Of a stretch of DNA of 64,000 bases, positions 47,601-57,902 are shown piece by piece. The stretch's first letter is position 1. Each line of letters starts with the position of its first letter. The DNA is taken from positions 12,696,967 through 12,760,966 of the forward strand of contig CM030706.1 of the NCBI GenBank assembly GCA_017979445.1, in the 5' to 3' direction. Made by a program: the position numbers and the translations under genes. The notes under the pieces are model-generated. The model was not told the DNA's origin. It was given only the letters and a program-made list of their open reading frames with translations, and made no database searches. The DNA comes from Akebia trifoliata (Eukaryota; Streptophyta; Magnoliopsida; Ranunculales; Lardizabalaceae).

Positions 47601-50600
47601 TTACCTTTTCGATTCCTAACGAGAGGGGAAAGTCTGGGAATCTAGGTCTTAGAAGAAGACTGAATGATTGGGGTATTGTGGATGCTATCTCTATCTTAGA
47701 TTTACTAGTTTCTACAAATCCTTCGATGGTCAGAGCAGATCATCAAATTTGGAAGGGCAATAGTGACGGTTGCTTCACGGTTAGTTCTTTTTATTTGCTT
47801 TTTGTAGACAACACTGAGTTTTGCCTTCCATCTTCTTTGATTTGGGTTTCAAAGGTTCTTTCTAAAGTGTCTTTTTTTTTTTTGTGGTTGGCGGCTTTGA
47901 ATAAATTGCCAACAATCAACTCTCTTAGACATAAAGGCCTTGTCTTGATTGACTTTTGTTGCTTGTGCAAGTCTAGTGGTGAGTCGGTTGAGGTGGCCCA
48001 TGGCATTTGGACTTTTTTTCTCTCATTGTTTGAGATTTCGTGGTGTCTTCCTAGTTCGGTGGTCTCTCTTTTGTTTAGTTGGAAAATCCATTCCTTTTCT
48101 GATAGGTGGAAGATTATTTGGAAGTTCATTCCCTTTGCGATCTGTTGGGACTTGTGGAAAAAAAGGAACTTACGCACATTCAAGGGTATAGAAAATACCT
48201 TGCAAAAGCTCATCTTTAGTATTCTCGGTTTGTTGTTCTTTTGGTGTAAGCAATACAAGGAGTTTAGAGGTTTCTTTTTTGAAGATTTTATGTTTAGATG
48301 GGAAAATGTAATTAGGGAGTGATCGCTTTATCTTTCTCTTCCTCCCTTTCTTTGTTTTTTCTGAGGACTTCTTGTCCTCTTTTATCAATAAATTTTACTT
48401 AAAAAAAAAAAACCTCCTCTCCCCCCCCTCAAAAATGATAAAGGACGAAAATAGGACTCTTTCTCTAGTTAATGAGGTTTTATTCTTGTGAAGGTAGGAT
48501 CTTCTTTGCGGATGTTTGAGTAAGATCCACTTGTTAGTCATACCAATTCAATCCTTATTCTCTAGTTTAAATGTTATGAATTGTTTTAGAAAATCTATTT
48601 AGACTAATAACCATCTAATTTACCTTTAATGAGACTCTCAATCACCTTAATTGAAGAAAAAAATTGGACTCTTTCCCTATTGAATGAGGTTTTATTCTTG
48701 TGAAGGTAAGATCTTCTTTGTGGATGTTTGAAAAAGACCCACTTGTTGGTCATTCAAATTCCATCACTTTTCTCTAGTTTAAATGTTATGAATTGTTTTA
48801 GAAAATCCATTTGGACTAATAAGCATCTAAGTTACCTTTAATGAAAGACTATAACGCCCTATAAAATTTATTATGTATCTCGAAGAATAAATTTTATGAA
48901 ATTTGCTGATTATTAATCAAAGTTGTAATGGGATAGTTTGTGAGTCAATCATATATTGTTTGTAGGTTTAGAACTATCGAAAAACATAGTTTTGCTTGAG
49001 TTTGATTTGTTGATTTAAGTTAATTGATTCAAAAAGATGTTTTAGAAGTATATATATACATATTCATTTATGCCGAATCTATGGTAACCATTTTTGTCCC
49101 TACCTAAGATTGTGACACATACCCTCAAATATAAAATTATTCTCACATAACAAGATGGAACCCGAGCTTATTTAAATACATATGTTAGAGCAATTCACAT
49201 CTGAGCGATATCACATAGGGACCTAAGATTCGTAGCTCATATTTGATTTGAACCCGAGCTCGTGTTTGATCTAATCTCGAGCTTGTATCTGATCCCTAAC
49301 TCATATTTGATCTAATCCCTAGCTCGTATCCGATTTGGTCCCTAACACATATCTAAATTCAAGTATATCCTTTCACATTAAATAAGATGCATACAAGATC
49401 TTATCAGATTGGTGGGACACACATGTCAGATTGATGGGACATCACATGTTAGAATTCTTCATTTTCTACTTTGCATTAATGATTTGAAACACTTACACAT
49501 CAGACTCAAGTGCCTTCTTACAAGTGGTGGACGCATCTTCCACAGCACTCAAGTACATGATGGAGACATCAAATCTTGAAGAGTTGATTTTAGTTTTTAT
49601 TTAGATTTATATTTTAAGGTTTTAATTTTATTTTTTTTGGGCTTATTTTGATGTTTTATTAGCCCATAGTCTTAATATAATATTTGGGGGCAGGGCAATT
49701 TAGTAATTTTAGTTTGTCTTTTATTTAAATTTGGGTTGGAAAACTAGGAGAGTTGTTTGGTATTTTAGTTTGACTTGGATTCTTGATTGATTTTCTTTAT
49801 ATAGAATGTATTAGTTTTTTTTAAATGAAGAATTTAGATGAATAAAAAATGAGTTTATTTTATGGAATGAAGTCAGTTCTCCACCATTTTTGGTGTGATT
49901 CCAAGAAACCCTTGGTGGCGGGTGTGAAGTAGGTGGTCTATATCTTCTCAACAGGGCTTTTGTTCCAGTAGCTCTTCATTCATCTTCGAGCACCTTTCAG
50001 TGGCATTGTCGGTTTAGTTATCTTTCTCCTTATGTTTTACAGAGTCTAGTTCCTACTTTAAATAAAGATTTCACACTTAATTGTGAAGCATGTCAGTTTA
50101 GCAAATACCATCGAGTGTCTTTTCCATTTAGTGAGTCTTAGAGAGTCCAATCCTTTTCGTTTAGTGCATTCTAATGTTGAGGTCTTTCCGCCATTTTTAT
50201 TTAGGTTTTAAATATTTTATTATTTTTGTGGATGACTATTCAAGGATGACTTGGTTATTTTTAATGAACGACCGTTCTAAGTTATTTAATATATTTGAAC
50301 AGTTTCATATGGAAATTCGAACCCAATTTGGTATTTCTTTATGTATTTTACGTTCTGATAATGCAAAAGAATTTTTTCTTGATTGTTTATACTAATTATT
50401 TTTAGTCTCGCGGTATCATTCATCAATCTTGTGTTCATACCCCTCAACAAAATGGGATAGCTAAACGTAAAAACCACCACCTTCTTGTGGTTAAACGTGT
50501 CTTGATGTTTCAGATAAAGATTCCCAAATATTATTGGAGTGAGGCTGTGCTTATTGCTTATCATCTCATCAACCATATGCCTATTGTTGTCTTTGATAAC

Positions 50601-53600
50601 GCTTCTCCACATCAAATCTTATTTCCTTATCGTCTTATTGTTCATCTTCTTCGTGTGTTTTGGGTGTCTGTTTTGTTCATCATTTGGGTCTTGGTCGTGA
50701 CAAGTTAGATCCAAAAAGTTTGAAATGTGTGTTTTTTGGGTATTCTCGTATCCAAAAGGGTTATCAGTGCTATAGTCCCACATTACGCAAATACTTTGTG
50801 TTGATGTTACATTTTTCAAGTTTACACCATACTTCTCCACTGGTCATCTATTGATACTACATTAAAGAGTATTCATTTACCTGTTCCTGTTCCTATTTCT
50901 TAAACTAGTCATGCTCCACAACTTCGAGTTTATCATAGGAGGACTACTACTGTATCACCAACACCAACTTCTTTGTCGTCTGAAGATCCATTTCCACCTC
51001 TTGTATGGGTACTTCCTTCCGTTTAGGTAATGGATGTTGCTTCATCTTCTAGTGAATTACTTATCATTATTCGCAAAGGTACCCGTTCTATGTTACTAGA
51101 TATCCTATCTCTAATTTTGTTTCTTATGCTTCTTGTCTTCTTTTATCTCCACTGTTTCTATTCCTAAGAATCTCTAAGGTGCCTTATCTCACCTGAGATG
51201 GAGGATAGCTATGGTAGGTGAGATGGATGCTCTACATCATAATGATACTTGGTATTTGGTTTCTCTTCCTCTTGGGAAGCATGTTGTTGGTTGTAGGTGG
51301 GTCTACGTTGTTAAATTTCATCCCGATGGTATAATTGATAGATTGAAAGCTTGATTAGTTGTTTAACGATTCACATAGACTTATGGAGTTGACTATGCTA
51401 AGACTCTCTCCAGTTGCAAAAATTACTTCAGTTTGAGTGTTGATTGCATTATCTGCTATGTCTGATTTGCCTTTGTATTAGTTAGATGTTAGAAATGCCT
51501 TTCTACATGGTGATTTATATGAGGAAGTGTACATGGAGCAACCACATGGGTTCGTTACTCAGGGGGAGACCGAGAAAGTGTGTAAGCTTCAAAAAACAAT
51601 TTATAGTTTGAAGCAATCTCCACGGGCATGATTTGGTACGTTTAGTGATGCGGTTCTTGCATTTGGGATGATGCGATGTGAGACAGATCATTCAGTTTTC
51701 CATTAGAAAATTGAAATGGGGTATATGTTGCTTATAGTCTATGTTGAAGACATTGTTTTGACCAGTAGTGATGCTGATAGGATATAGAGGTTGAAGTTTT
51801 ATCTTCAACAACAATTTCATACCAAGGACTTAGAAAAATTGAGGTATTTTCTTTGTATTAAGATGGCTCGTTCAAGTTGTGGTATTAGTCTCTCTCAAAG
51901 GAAATGTGTTAAATTTGTTAGAAGAGACATGGTTATTTGGGTCCAAGCCAGTGAGTACTCCCATGGATCAGAAGTTGAAACTTATAGTTGAACAAGAATA
52001 TGTGTTTGATGATCCCAGCAGATACAGGAAGTTAGTTGGAAAGTTGAATTACCTTACCATCACAATTCACAAGACTAGACATCTCACATGTTGTTAACAT
52101 TGTGAGTCAGTTTATGGAAGCATTTAAGATGCCACACTGGGTAGTTGTACAACATATTATGAGGTACCTAAAGGGATCTCTAGGGCGTGGTTTGTTGTAC
52201 AAACCAAATGGTCATACTCAGATTGAGAGATATACAGATGCAAATTGGGCTGGTTCTTTTTCAGACTTGAGGTCTACCACAGGTTATTGTATCTTCATAG
52301 GAGGTAATTTTGTATCATGGAAAAGCATGAAGCAAACAATGGTGGCCAGATCAAGTGTAGAAGCTGAATATGGAGCATGTCTCATACTTCTTGTGAACTT
52401 AATTGGTTGAGACATTTTCTCTAGGAGATTGGTTTCATAGTAGAGACTTATGAATCTTTTATGTGATAACCAGACAACCATGCATATAGTTTTCAGTCCG
52501 GTGTTTTACTAGCGGATGAAGCATATCGAGGTAGACTATCATTTTGTTCGTGAAAAGTTTCCGAGTGTTGAAATTGCCATCATATATCAAGTCTGGAGAT
52601 CAATTTGTTGATTTGTTTACTAAATCGTTGGGAAGTGATTGGGTTACTTTTCTGTGTAACAAGTTGGGATTATATGATATATATTCTCCAGTTTGAGGGG
52701 GAATGTTAGATATATCGGTATTTTATATATATGTCATAAGGGCATATGTGTAATTTCATTTCATTTCTAGTTTTACATATATACCACTGTTCATAATGCA
52801 AGCCTGATAAACCTCTCTTTATATAATTAGACCCCAAGGTTTCATTTGGTATGAATTATCCCAAAACTAAGTTGTCCCTTCATATCAACAGTGTAACCTT
52901 CAAAAGAAATGACGGAGACAAATGAAATGGGACCAAACATCTCAAACAAAATTACGATGACTTATAAATTAACAGAATCGTCACTAGCTTTGCACAACGA
53001 ACAAAATTTGATTATAATAATACCGCGAGAAATAAGGTGCTCCACAGTCAAAATTTTATATAGGGCAGTTATCCAATGATGAAAGACACTTTTGAGGGAA
53101 TTCTTGATCCCTAAAATATGAATGCTGGGAAATCTCAACTGCTTGACTATGCCAGCTAAAAACGATCTGAATGATGGAACTCCATAGAAACTCCTTGCTT
53201 ACACCCAAATGGCTTCATAACAGGAGAAACCTCCGAATAAGAAAAGGATATTTGTTTTTCTGTTTTTTATTTTTTATTTATTGCTTTTGATGTAGTTTAG
53301 GTTGGCCCTTCTTGACCTCCTCCCTGTATGTTCCCTTCTGTTTTAATGAAATTAACACTAATCAAAAGACAAAAAAAAAAAAAAAAAGGAATCACTAGCA
53401 AGGGACGTGTAAAAGGAAATGCAAATAGGAGTCTTCTAGTCTAAAATTAATTATTCATGATCAATATAAATGACAAGCATAAACCCAAGTAGAGAAATAC
53501 GGCCAAGTTCACAAGGAATAAACATCAACATCAGCATTAGCATCAGCATCAAGAGAATCTATACTTTCTATAGAATTACTATTTAATCTATAATTACTTT

Positions 53601-55246
53601 ATATTGGACAAGCGAAGGAGATTTAGGTTTTCCACTGGTTTAGCTTAAATATGTTTCCTGTCATATTGTGAGCTAATAGCCGATTGAAGAGCTAGGAAAC
53701 TTGGGATTGTGCTTTCAGATTTTACAATTTTGATGATGGTACTAGAAGAAGGTAACTCGAATTTTGCATTGAATATTGACTGATTTCTTTATTGGACTTT
53801 AGTATTATGCCAATGCTGGGCTGAATACATGCTTGGTAACACATTCTCAAGACCCTACTGCTGAATATCTTATGGGGTGTAAGATCGGAACTTCTCCTAC
53901 TGTATGCAAGAACAACCTTTCGGCTGTTAGGTTGGAAACCTCTAAAGTGTGTCCTTCTTCCCTTCTCTCTCTTCTATTCTACTTAAAGTTGCATTTTTTT
54001 GAGCTGGGCTTAGTTTAAAATAATTGCAGATGCTTCTTGAACCTCTCAACCGGATGAAGCAAGCAGATGCCCATCTTAACTTGTCCCAAGGGGTTCTTGA
54101 AGGGGTGGGTATGTAATATTCTCTCCTTCACTATTAGGTGCACATCTGTTAAAAAGCATAACCAGGCTTGATTGATTTCTTTGAAATGAATTTTGTTTAT
54201 ACTTTACACGGTATTTTATTATGTGGAGTAGGTGGTGGGTGAAGAGCTTGGAGTACTTCCTGGTATGGATTCTATTTTCACAGCCTTGGCACTTGAGAAA
54301 CTGGTAGGCTTTCTAGGAAGGAGGACTGTGGCTAAAAAAAGCCACTCACAAGAAAATTTTGACATAATTATATATGATGGCATTAGCAATGAGGAGACGT
54401 TGCGAATGATCGGTGCATCTGAGAGAGCAAGGTTAGAGGAATTTCCTTTTGATAATACCCTTTCTTATTCCCCCAGCACACATACACCCTCCTTTCTCTG
54501 GTGATCTCTACCTGAAATGATATATTACCAAACAGATGGTATTTGAGATATTTGCGGAACATGGCTGAAAAGACGGATATTGGGCGATTGATTGCTCCTT
54601 CACTCTTGAGACTAGCAGATGAAGCTATGAGGTTAAATGATGGTGGGTTGCGCCTTCATGATGGAAAAATGAGTGCAGATATATGGGATGACATTGAACA
54701 GATTCTACAGGTATTCTTGTTTTGGTTGTATCTGTCTTTCTTCTCAACTTGGACAATCTTTTATCAATTCAAATATTGGGGAATTTTTCTCAAATAAGCT
54801 TTCTTCATTCATGGTTATGTGGTCTGCAGAGAGTGTCCACTGCCTTTACCGAACCATCAAAGTTTGGCTGCTACCTCATGATGGACCCAAGCAGCTCGAC
54901 ATCTGTTCATTCTGCATTACGTTATTGGGGTTGTGCAATCCAATCAGGTGCTCAGATTTCTGGTGCATTTGGCTTTGCCCCTCCACAAGCTTGTGCAGAA
55001 TCAGCAGCACTAATAATAGAGAAAAAGTTTTCACCTTTGCCTTTTGCACTAATGCCATACCTTTCAATGGATTCCCCCATTGCTTGGGATACAGTTGTGC
55101 TCGGGGAAGATGCACGTAATCTTCTTTTTGCTGGAGCCAGCAGTAGTAGTAGCAAGTTTCAGTCCTCAGTAAAGTTTGATAATGCCAAGAAGACGGTGAC
55201 CCTTTTCATGCCAGGGTTTGATAAGTCAGAGATCAAGCTATACCAA
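32363..55246 (+). CDS. GET3D: Plastid-type GET3-like P-loop ATPase (At1g26090/GET3d family), exons 1-6
   Basis: Member of the ArsA/GET3 ATPase family, which in its better-known forms carries tail-anchored membrane proteins; the client of the GET3d branch is not established. Exons 32363-32614, 53803-53946, 54030-54104, 54232-54431, 54536-54710 and 54830-55246 join in frame into 421 codons with GT-AG introns. Residues 1-60 are Ser/Arg-rich, like a chloroplast transit peptide. Residues 69-76 are the deviant Walker [18 protein letters not shown] (99-107) and [10 protein letters not shown] (206-215) occupy the two switch positions. Residues 396-421, [15 protein letters not shown] onward, start the C-terminal alpha-crystallin-like domain specific to this branch. 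About 40 residues and the stop are missing; Arabidopsis has about 455. Intron 1 is 21.2 kb and intron 6 exceeds 8.7 kb, both full of transposons. No frameshift or stop was seen, so the gene may be functional. Confidence 0.9.
32615..33694 (+). other. Start of intron 1
   Basis: Donor GTGATT at 32615. AT-rich intronic sequence with an ATTA run at 32698-32722 and no recognised element until the PIF copy at 33695. Confidence 0.6.
33695..34788 (-). mobile_element. PIF/Harbinger-type non-autonomous element, copy B (inverted)
   Basis: Reverse complement of copy A (30166-31266) with about 95% or better identity by eye at the ends. It is flanked by TTA at 33692-33694 and 34789-34791, the preferred PIF/Harbinger target. 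It lies in intron 1, 1.1 kb after exon 1, and carries the same internal hairpins (about 34190-34290 and 34370-34450). No coding capacity. Confidence 0.88.
34875..35130 (-). repeat. 3' LTR of copia element 1
   Basis: Partner of 39592-39846. Read on the minus strand it begins TGTTGAAAGATTCG. Confidence 0.9.
35138..36637 (-). pseudogene. Copia element 1 reverse transcriptase and RNase H
   Basis: From 36637 downward: RT start with [30 protein letters not shown], the ETFAPVAKM motif and [13 protein letters not shown]; then, after a break near 36140-36280, the catalytic YVDD at about 36093-36082, [14 protein letters not shown] and [10 protein letters not shown]. RNase H follows with [14 protein letters not shown] AHTDANWAG and [10 protein letters not shown], then after a frame change [24 protein letters not shown] and DVFTKGL. 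Four open pieces (36637-36272, 36141-35812, 35787-35500, 35434-35138) show three or more interruptions, so the polyprotein could not be made intact. Confidence 0.85.
36556..38460 (-). pseudogene. Copia element 1 protease, GAG-pre-integrase and integrase
   Basis: The protease motif [10 protein letters not shown] lies at about 38407-38378; a frame change separates it from the long frame 38340-36556 (594 codons). That frame has [11 protein letters not shown] (GAG-pre-integrase), the zinc ligands [11 protein letters not shown], and the integrase triad: Asp in [10 protein letters not shown], Asp in [10 protein letters not shown], Glu in [10 protein letters not shown]. It ends with the integrase tail ([14 protein letters not shown]) and a Ser/Pro/Gln-rich linker. 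A frameshift near 36595 parts it from the reverse transcriptase. All three catalytic acids are kept. Confidence 0.88.
38452..39526 (-). pseudogene. Copia element 1 gag
   Basis: Starts at 39526 with [16 protein letters not shown] frame change near 39400 leads into [16 protein letters not shown], then [16 protein letters not shown] and [13 protein letters not shown], the usual plant copia gag (UBN2-type) order. A single stop at about 39110 is followed by [20 protein letters not shown]. The zinc knuckle is [14 protein letters not shown]: the second Cys of CxxCxxxxHxxxxC is Tyr, so metal binding is probably lost. Confidence 0.85.
39592..39846 (-). repeat. 5' LTR of copia element 1
   Basis: Next to the tRNA-Met primer site at 39590-39579. 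Confidence 0.9.
40188..41553. other. Intron 1 spacer between TRIM and copia element 2
   Basis: No gene recognised. A C-rich run lies at 40716-40734 and AT-rich stretches follow. 40390-40500 contains GGGTTGTACGTGGGTTAACACG-like low-complexity repeats common in plant intergenic DNA. Confidence 0.4.
41554..41712 (-). repeat. 3' LTR of copia element 2
   Basis: Matches 46739-46897 closely; the minus-strand start is TATTGAAAATATTAG. Confidence 0.88.
41743..43200 (-). pseudogene. Copia element 2 reverse transcriptase and RNase H remnant
   Basis: From high to low coordinates: RT with [12 protein letters not shown] pieces near 43060, KNVFLNGD near 42910, catalytic YVDD near 42680-42660 in [13 protein letters not shown], then a separate frame with [16 protein letters not shown]. 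RNase H pieces: [30 protein letters not shown], then [20 protein letters not shown] and [18 protein letters not shown]. Frame changes and stops at every domain border show it is dead. Confidence 0.8.
43207..44900 (-). pseudogene. Copia element 2 protease and integrase remnant
   Basis: The protease motif [10 protein letters not shown] lies near 44866-44837. [11 protein letters not shown] (GAG-pre-integrase) is at 44460-44425. The integrase core reads [22 protein letters not shown] and then a [12 protein letters not shown] segment near 43960: the expected catalytic Glu of AERKNRH is Lys. The tail with a YQCYDPLS segment lies near 43680 and a Ser/Pro-rich linker at 43567-43220. Broken by many stops. 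Confidence 0.8.
45003..45960 (-). pseudogene. Copia element 2 gag remnant
   Basis: Pieces at 45814-45539 ([21 protein letters not shown] in the adjacent frame) and 45237-45003 ([24 protein letters not shown], a zinc-knuckle region) follow the copia gag order. Interrupted by stops. Confidence 0.65.
45961..46726 (-). other. Leader of copia element 2
   Basis: Non-coding interval between the primer site and gag, with many TTGTTGTCG/CTGCTGTCG words at 45990-46380, an imperfect short-period repeat. Confidence 0.5.
46739..46897 (-). repeat. 5' LTR of copia element 2
   Basis: Partner of 41554-41712, adjacent to the primer site. Confidence 0.88.
47290..48405 (+). pseudogene. 5'-truncated L1-type LINE, 3' end of ORF2
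   Basis: The frame 47564-48322 (252 codons) matches the C-terminal zf-RVT part of plant LINE ORF2: [16 protein letters not shown], then [42 protein letters not shown] and [18 protein letters not shown]. Upstream, 47424-47480 in another frame gives [20 protein letters not shown], the preceding RT-linked segment. After the stop comes a short 3' UTR and an A-run at 48399-48410, the typical retroposed tail. The 5' end is missing. Plus orientation, intron 1. Confidence 0.82.
48435..48850 (+). repeat. ~212-bp direct duplication
   Basis: Two imperfect units; GAGGTTTTATTCTTGTGAAGG starts near 48474 and again near 48686, a period of 212. Both contain TCTCTAGTTTAAATGTTATG and AATTGTTTTAGAAAATC blocks. 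It directly follows the LINE tail. Origin unknown. Confidence 0.8.
48851..49557 (+). repeat. Possible LTR debris with short tandem repeats
   Basis: A start like TATAACGCCCTATAAAAT resembles a mutated TGTAACGCCC LTR start. At 49250-49350 about four 22-24 base units of the CGAGCTCGTGTTTGATCTAATC type occur. Ends were not established. Confidence 0.35.
49558..49960 (+). repeat. Possible LTR fragment upstream of copia element 3
   Basis: From TGATGGAGACATC this has a composition seen in other plant LTR ends: GGGCAATTTAGTAATTTTAG, a GTTTTTTTTAAATGAAG stretch, then CACCATTTTTGGTGTG and GAAACCCTTGGTGG. It does not match the 3' LTR at 52704, so it is not this copia element's own LTR. Confidence 0.3.
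49990..51050 (+). pseudogene. Copia element 3 integrase remnant
   Basis: In shifting frames: [12 protein letters not shown] and [14 protein letters not shown] (zinc-binding part, 50040-50120); [15 protein letters not shown] and [10 protein letters not shown] (core, 50200-50385); [13 protein letters not shown] near 50450, where the catalytic Glu is Lys; then [15 protein letters not shown] and [22 protein letters not shown] (tail, up to about 50790). Stops and frameshifts throughout. Confidence 0.82.
51180..52690 (+). pseudogene. Copia element 3 reverse transcriptase and RNase H remnant
   Basis: RT pieces: a [15 protein letters not shown] segment near 51290, [18 protein letters not shown] near 51490-51540 and [12 protein letters not shown] near 51737-51770, where the first Asp of the YVDD active site is Glu. 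RNase [30 protein letters not shown] (52230-52290), then [11 protein letters not shown] and later pieces with VDYHFV and a LVTKSLG-like end near 52620. Multiple stops and an active-site change mean it is inactive. Confidence 0.82.
52704..52830 (+). repeat. 3' LTR start of copia element 3
   Basis: Begins TGTTAGATATATCGG directly after a purine tract. No copy of it was found upstream. Confidence 0.55.
52831..53802 (+). other. End of intron 1 with a LINE-type 3' tail
   Basis: 53280-53388 has the look of a LINE 3' UTR ending in an A run of about 18 (53371-53388). A short TCAGCA/TCAGCATCA repeat lies at 53527-53555. The intron ends with ACTTTAG at 53802. No gene is seen. Confidence 0.5.
53803..53946 (+). 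CDS. GET3D: GET3-like gene, exon 2
   Basis: 48 codons (residues 85-132), flanked by CTTTAG and GTGTGT. It encodes [20 protein letters not shown], the strand and switch I region of the ArsA/GET3 fold, and ends LETSK in phase 0. Confidence 0.92.
54030..54104 (+). CDS. GET3D: GET3-like gene, exon 3
   Basis: 25 codons (residues 133-157), [20 protein letters not shown] onward, between TTGCAG and GTGGGT. Phase 0 at both ends. Confidence 0.92.
54232..54431 (+). CDS. GET3D: GET3-like gene, exon 4
   Basis: Residues 158-223 plus two bases of codon 224, between GTAG and GTTAGA. It contains [10 protein letters not shown] and the switch II-like [13 protein letters not shown]. Confidence 0.92.
54536..54710 (+). 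CDS. GET3D: GET3-like gene, exon 5
   Basis: Completes codon 224 and encodes residues 225-282 ([18 protein letters not shown] onward to DDIEQILQ), between ACAG and GTATTC. Confidence 0.92.
54830..55246 (+). CDS. GET3D: GET3-like gene, exon 6
   Basis: 139 codons (residues 283-421), between TGCAG and GTATGT. It contains [20 protein letters not shown], a ser-rich linker SSSSS near residue 390 and the first strands of the alpha-crystallin-like domain, ending at IKLYQ. Confidence 0.92.
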
Positions 55247-55470
55247 GTATGTCCCATATCTTTTTTTAAACTGGATCTCTGGCTCTTCCCTTATTCTTCA
55301 TTATATTTGTGTGAGTTATGCTATTTCCCGGTATTATTAGAAGGATTCCTTTTTCTTTGAAAAGCATGGTTAGATAACATGAATTTGTGATGCACCTTTC
55401 ATAAGCAAATCACAAAATAGGTGTGGTTATAAAGCTTTCAGGTTCTAGGTTATCACAGCATGCATTTTTA
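55247..55470 (+). other. Start of intron 6
   Basis: Donor GTATGTCC. No exon continuing the alpha-crystallin-like domain follows. At about 55466-55491 a piece of the MITE hairpin arm, ATCATCCTCACCAAAAATTAGC, occurs without its partner. Confidence 0.6.
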
Positions 55471-55499
55471 TCATCCTCACCAAAAATTAGCCCTAGGCT

Positions 55500-57900
55500 C
55501 ATCTCCATGTGTGCCACCACAGACCCTTTTGAAGAACAATGAATTTCATCACCATGTAAGTGTTTCCCAGCCCATATTTATACAGTTTTATTATGATTTT
55601 TACAAAGGCCTGTAGGTGGCTCACATCAAAATGAGTGAAGGTCTGTCTTGACGAGAACACCTTTAAATTCTTTAAAGACTTTACTCCAATAGGAAAGGAA
55701 ACTCATAGTAGAATTATGATCTCATGACAACGCTCTCGCCCTTAAAACAATCTGGAGTTCCTTTCTTTCCAAATACCCCAACATACGACGAATGAGACTG
55801 TCAACCGTAGGATCCTTTTCGCACCTGAAAAAAGAGAGCCAAGATGCTACCAACCTTCAAAGAAACATGAGATAGAAATTTGAGCTTGAGAAGCTCAAAG
55901 AGATTAAAAATGGAGAAGAAACAAGACCAAATCTTATGAGCAAAAAGACAAGGAATAAGAAGAAGGTCAACGTACCGAAGCTGGGTAGCTGCCTAGCTTG
56001 TGGTTCGCTCTTACAAAGGGAACAATAATTTGCTGCAACAAAGCCTTGATAAATGAGTTTGTACATTGTGAGGATTCTATTCAGGATGACTGTCCAAATA
56101 AAAAAGGATATCTTTGATGGTATATTTGGACCCCCAAACTACAACATGAGTAAATTGAGGATATGATTCATTGGATAGGGACATGATAAAAGGATTTGAC
56201 AAAAAAAATCCTTTCTAGACTTCCATTCCTAATTCAACGATCTTGAGTTTCTACAGGACTCTAGTTGACTGAGATGTACGATGCCCTAACTACCCTTTTG
56301 AACTTCCCTGTCATTCAAAGCTCTTCTGAAGCCAAAGTCCCAAGCACACATACACCTTATGAATTAAACAACATACACAGATTTTTTGTTGGACAATGCA
56401 TATAACTTTGGAAATTGATCCTTTGAGAGGCTTTGGGCTGCACCAACAATCTTACCAAAAATGCACCTTATCTCCTCTTCCAATCCTGAAAAAGATTACT
56501 TTATGGAAACTAGAGGTACCTTCATTACTCCTTTCCACACACCATGGCCAAAGGGCAATCTCACCCCCAACTTGAAGCCCCTTTGCCAAACTTTGCATTA
56601 ATAATTCTCATACGCCTAATATCAGTCTCCAAGCCAAAGTATTACAACCATTTCAGAAGAAGGGCCATATTCATCACTCTCAACTTATGGAATCCAAAGC
56701 CCCCATGTTTCGGTGCACAAATACGATTCCAACTAATTAGATGATGTTTCTTTTGCCTTATCATTCCCCAAGAAATCCCAAAATAGTTTACTGAGCTTAA
56801 TCTCCACACTTCTAGGCATAGGTAAGAGCGAGAGGAAATACATCGAAACACTTGACAAAGGGCTTTTAATAAGTCATCTTTCTTTATTAAAAAGATACTT
56901 CAACTTCCAAGAACTTATTTTGCTGCCCACTCTTTCTGGAATCAGATCCCACAGCTTTATTATTTTAAGGAATAACGAAGGAAAGATAGATCCAAATAAG
57001 AGGAGGGGAAGGATTCCATGTGATACCCCCATGCCTGAGTCAATGATTCAACATTCATACAAGATCTCCATTCAACTTCCTAGATAACATCCTTCTCTTG
57101 GCCGCAATGTTGACAAGGGAGATAGAGGGTCACCGTGTATTAGACCATCAGAACTCTTGAAAAATCCAACTAAGTTGCCATTCATTAACACCGAGAATGA
57201 CAGTGAGGAAATGCATTTCATGACCAACTAATCCACTTCTCTCCAAACCCATTTGGCCCAATATATATTACAAAAGTTTCCAATTGATGGTCAGTGACCC
57301 TTTTATAGTTGATCTTGTATACTACCCCAGGTAATCTCGATCTTCTAGATTCAATGCATTCGTTAGCAATTAATAAACATCTAGGATTTGACGCCCCTTT
57401 ACGAAAGCTCCTTGTGCAATCCCAATAAGTTTAGCATGGGTGATTTGGTTCTAGAAGCAAGTAGGTTGGAGATGATTTTGTAGATCGATCCCACCATACT
57501 AATCAGTCTCATATACAAAATACTTCTACGCTCGCCTTCTTTGTAGATCAATCCCACCAGACTAACTAGACAAGAAAGTGGTATCCTCCGTTGTTTGTCT
57601 TCACACCCAATTTGTTATTTGTCAAAGATGCGTTCTAATGAAAATGTTCCTTGAGACATTTTTTGTCCTTTTGATGTACTAGATCATACCACCTTGCACT
57701 CCTTCACATGTGCATGATCATCGTATCCAATTTTAAAATTTAAATTCTCTAGATGGAAATTACTTTAGAGTCTAATCGGATTTAAAGTCGATTCACGTTT
57801 TTCTTTTATTGTTGATTTCTCTAGGCTCTTAATGGTACTTTTAGTGCACCTCATCTTCTTCAGGTTGCCTTGAAACTCAGGTTTTGCCGAAGATGGTAGA
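55500..57900 (-). pseudogene. L1-type LINE ORF2 remnant, minus strand
   Basis: Read downward from 57570: PISLVG-like SMVGSIYKIISNLL, then GAFVKGRQILD at about 57412-57380, the RT segment with LPGVV and GFGEKWISW (57340-57220), and near 56851-56642 the motif block HHLISWNRICAPKHGGFGFH with ALLLKWL. The zinc-finger-like C-terminal part with CSLCKSE lies near 56025-55990, ending around 55500. Many stops and frameshifts. 57570-57900 is unassigned. The Gypsy element at 57903 interrupts whatever lay upstream. Confidence 0.72.
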
Positions 57901-57902
57901 AT

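Larger units (their letters stand above)
49960..52830 (+). mobile_element. Copia element 3, 5'-truncated and decayed, plus strand
   Basis: Begins inside the GAG-pre-integrase domain (near 50000) and runs through integrase, RT and RNase H to a polypurine tract TTGAGGGGGAA at 52693-52703 and a 3' LTR start TGTTAGATATATCGG at 52704. Gag, protease and the 5' LTR are absent. The LTR end could not be fixed. It lies in intron 1 in the same orientation as the host gene. Confidence 0.8.

Noticed and set aside
47791..48258. 155-codon minus-strand frame
   Set aside because: It is antisense to the LINE ORF2 frame, which has clear family motifs.
54673..55119. 148-codon plus frame overlapping exons 5 and 6
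   Set aside because: It runs through intron 5 in the wrong frame; the exon frame matches the GET3-like family.
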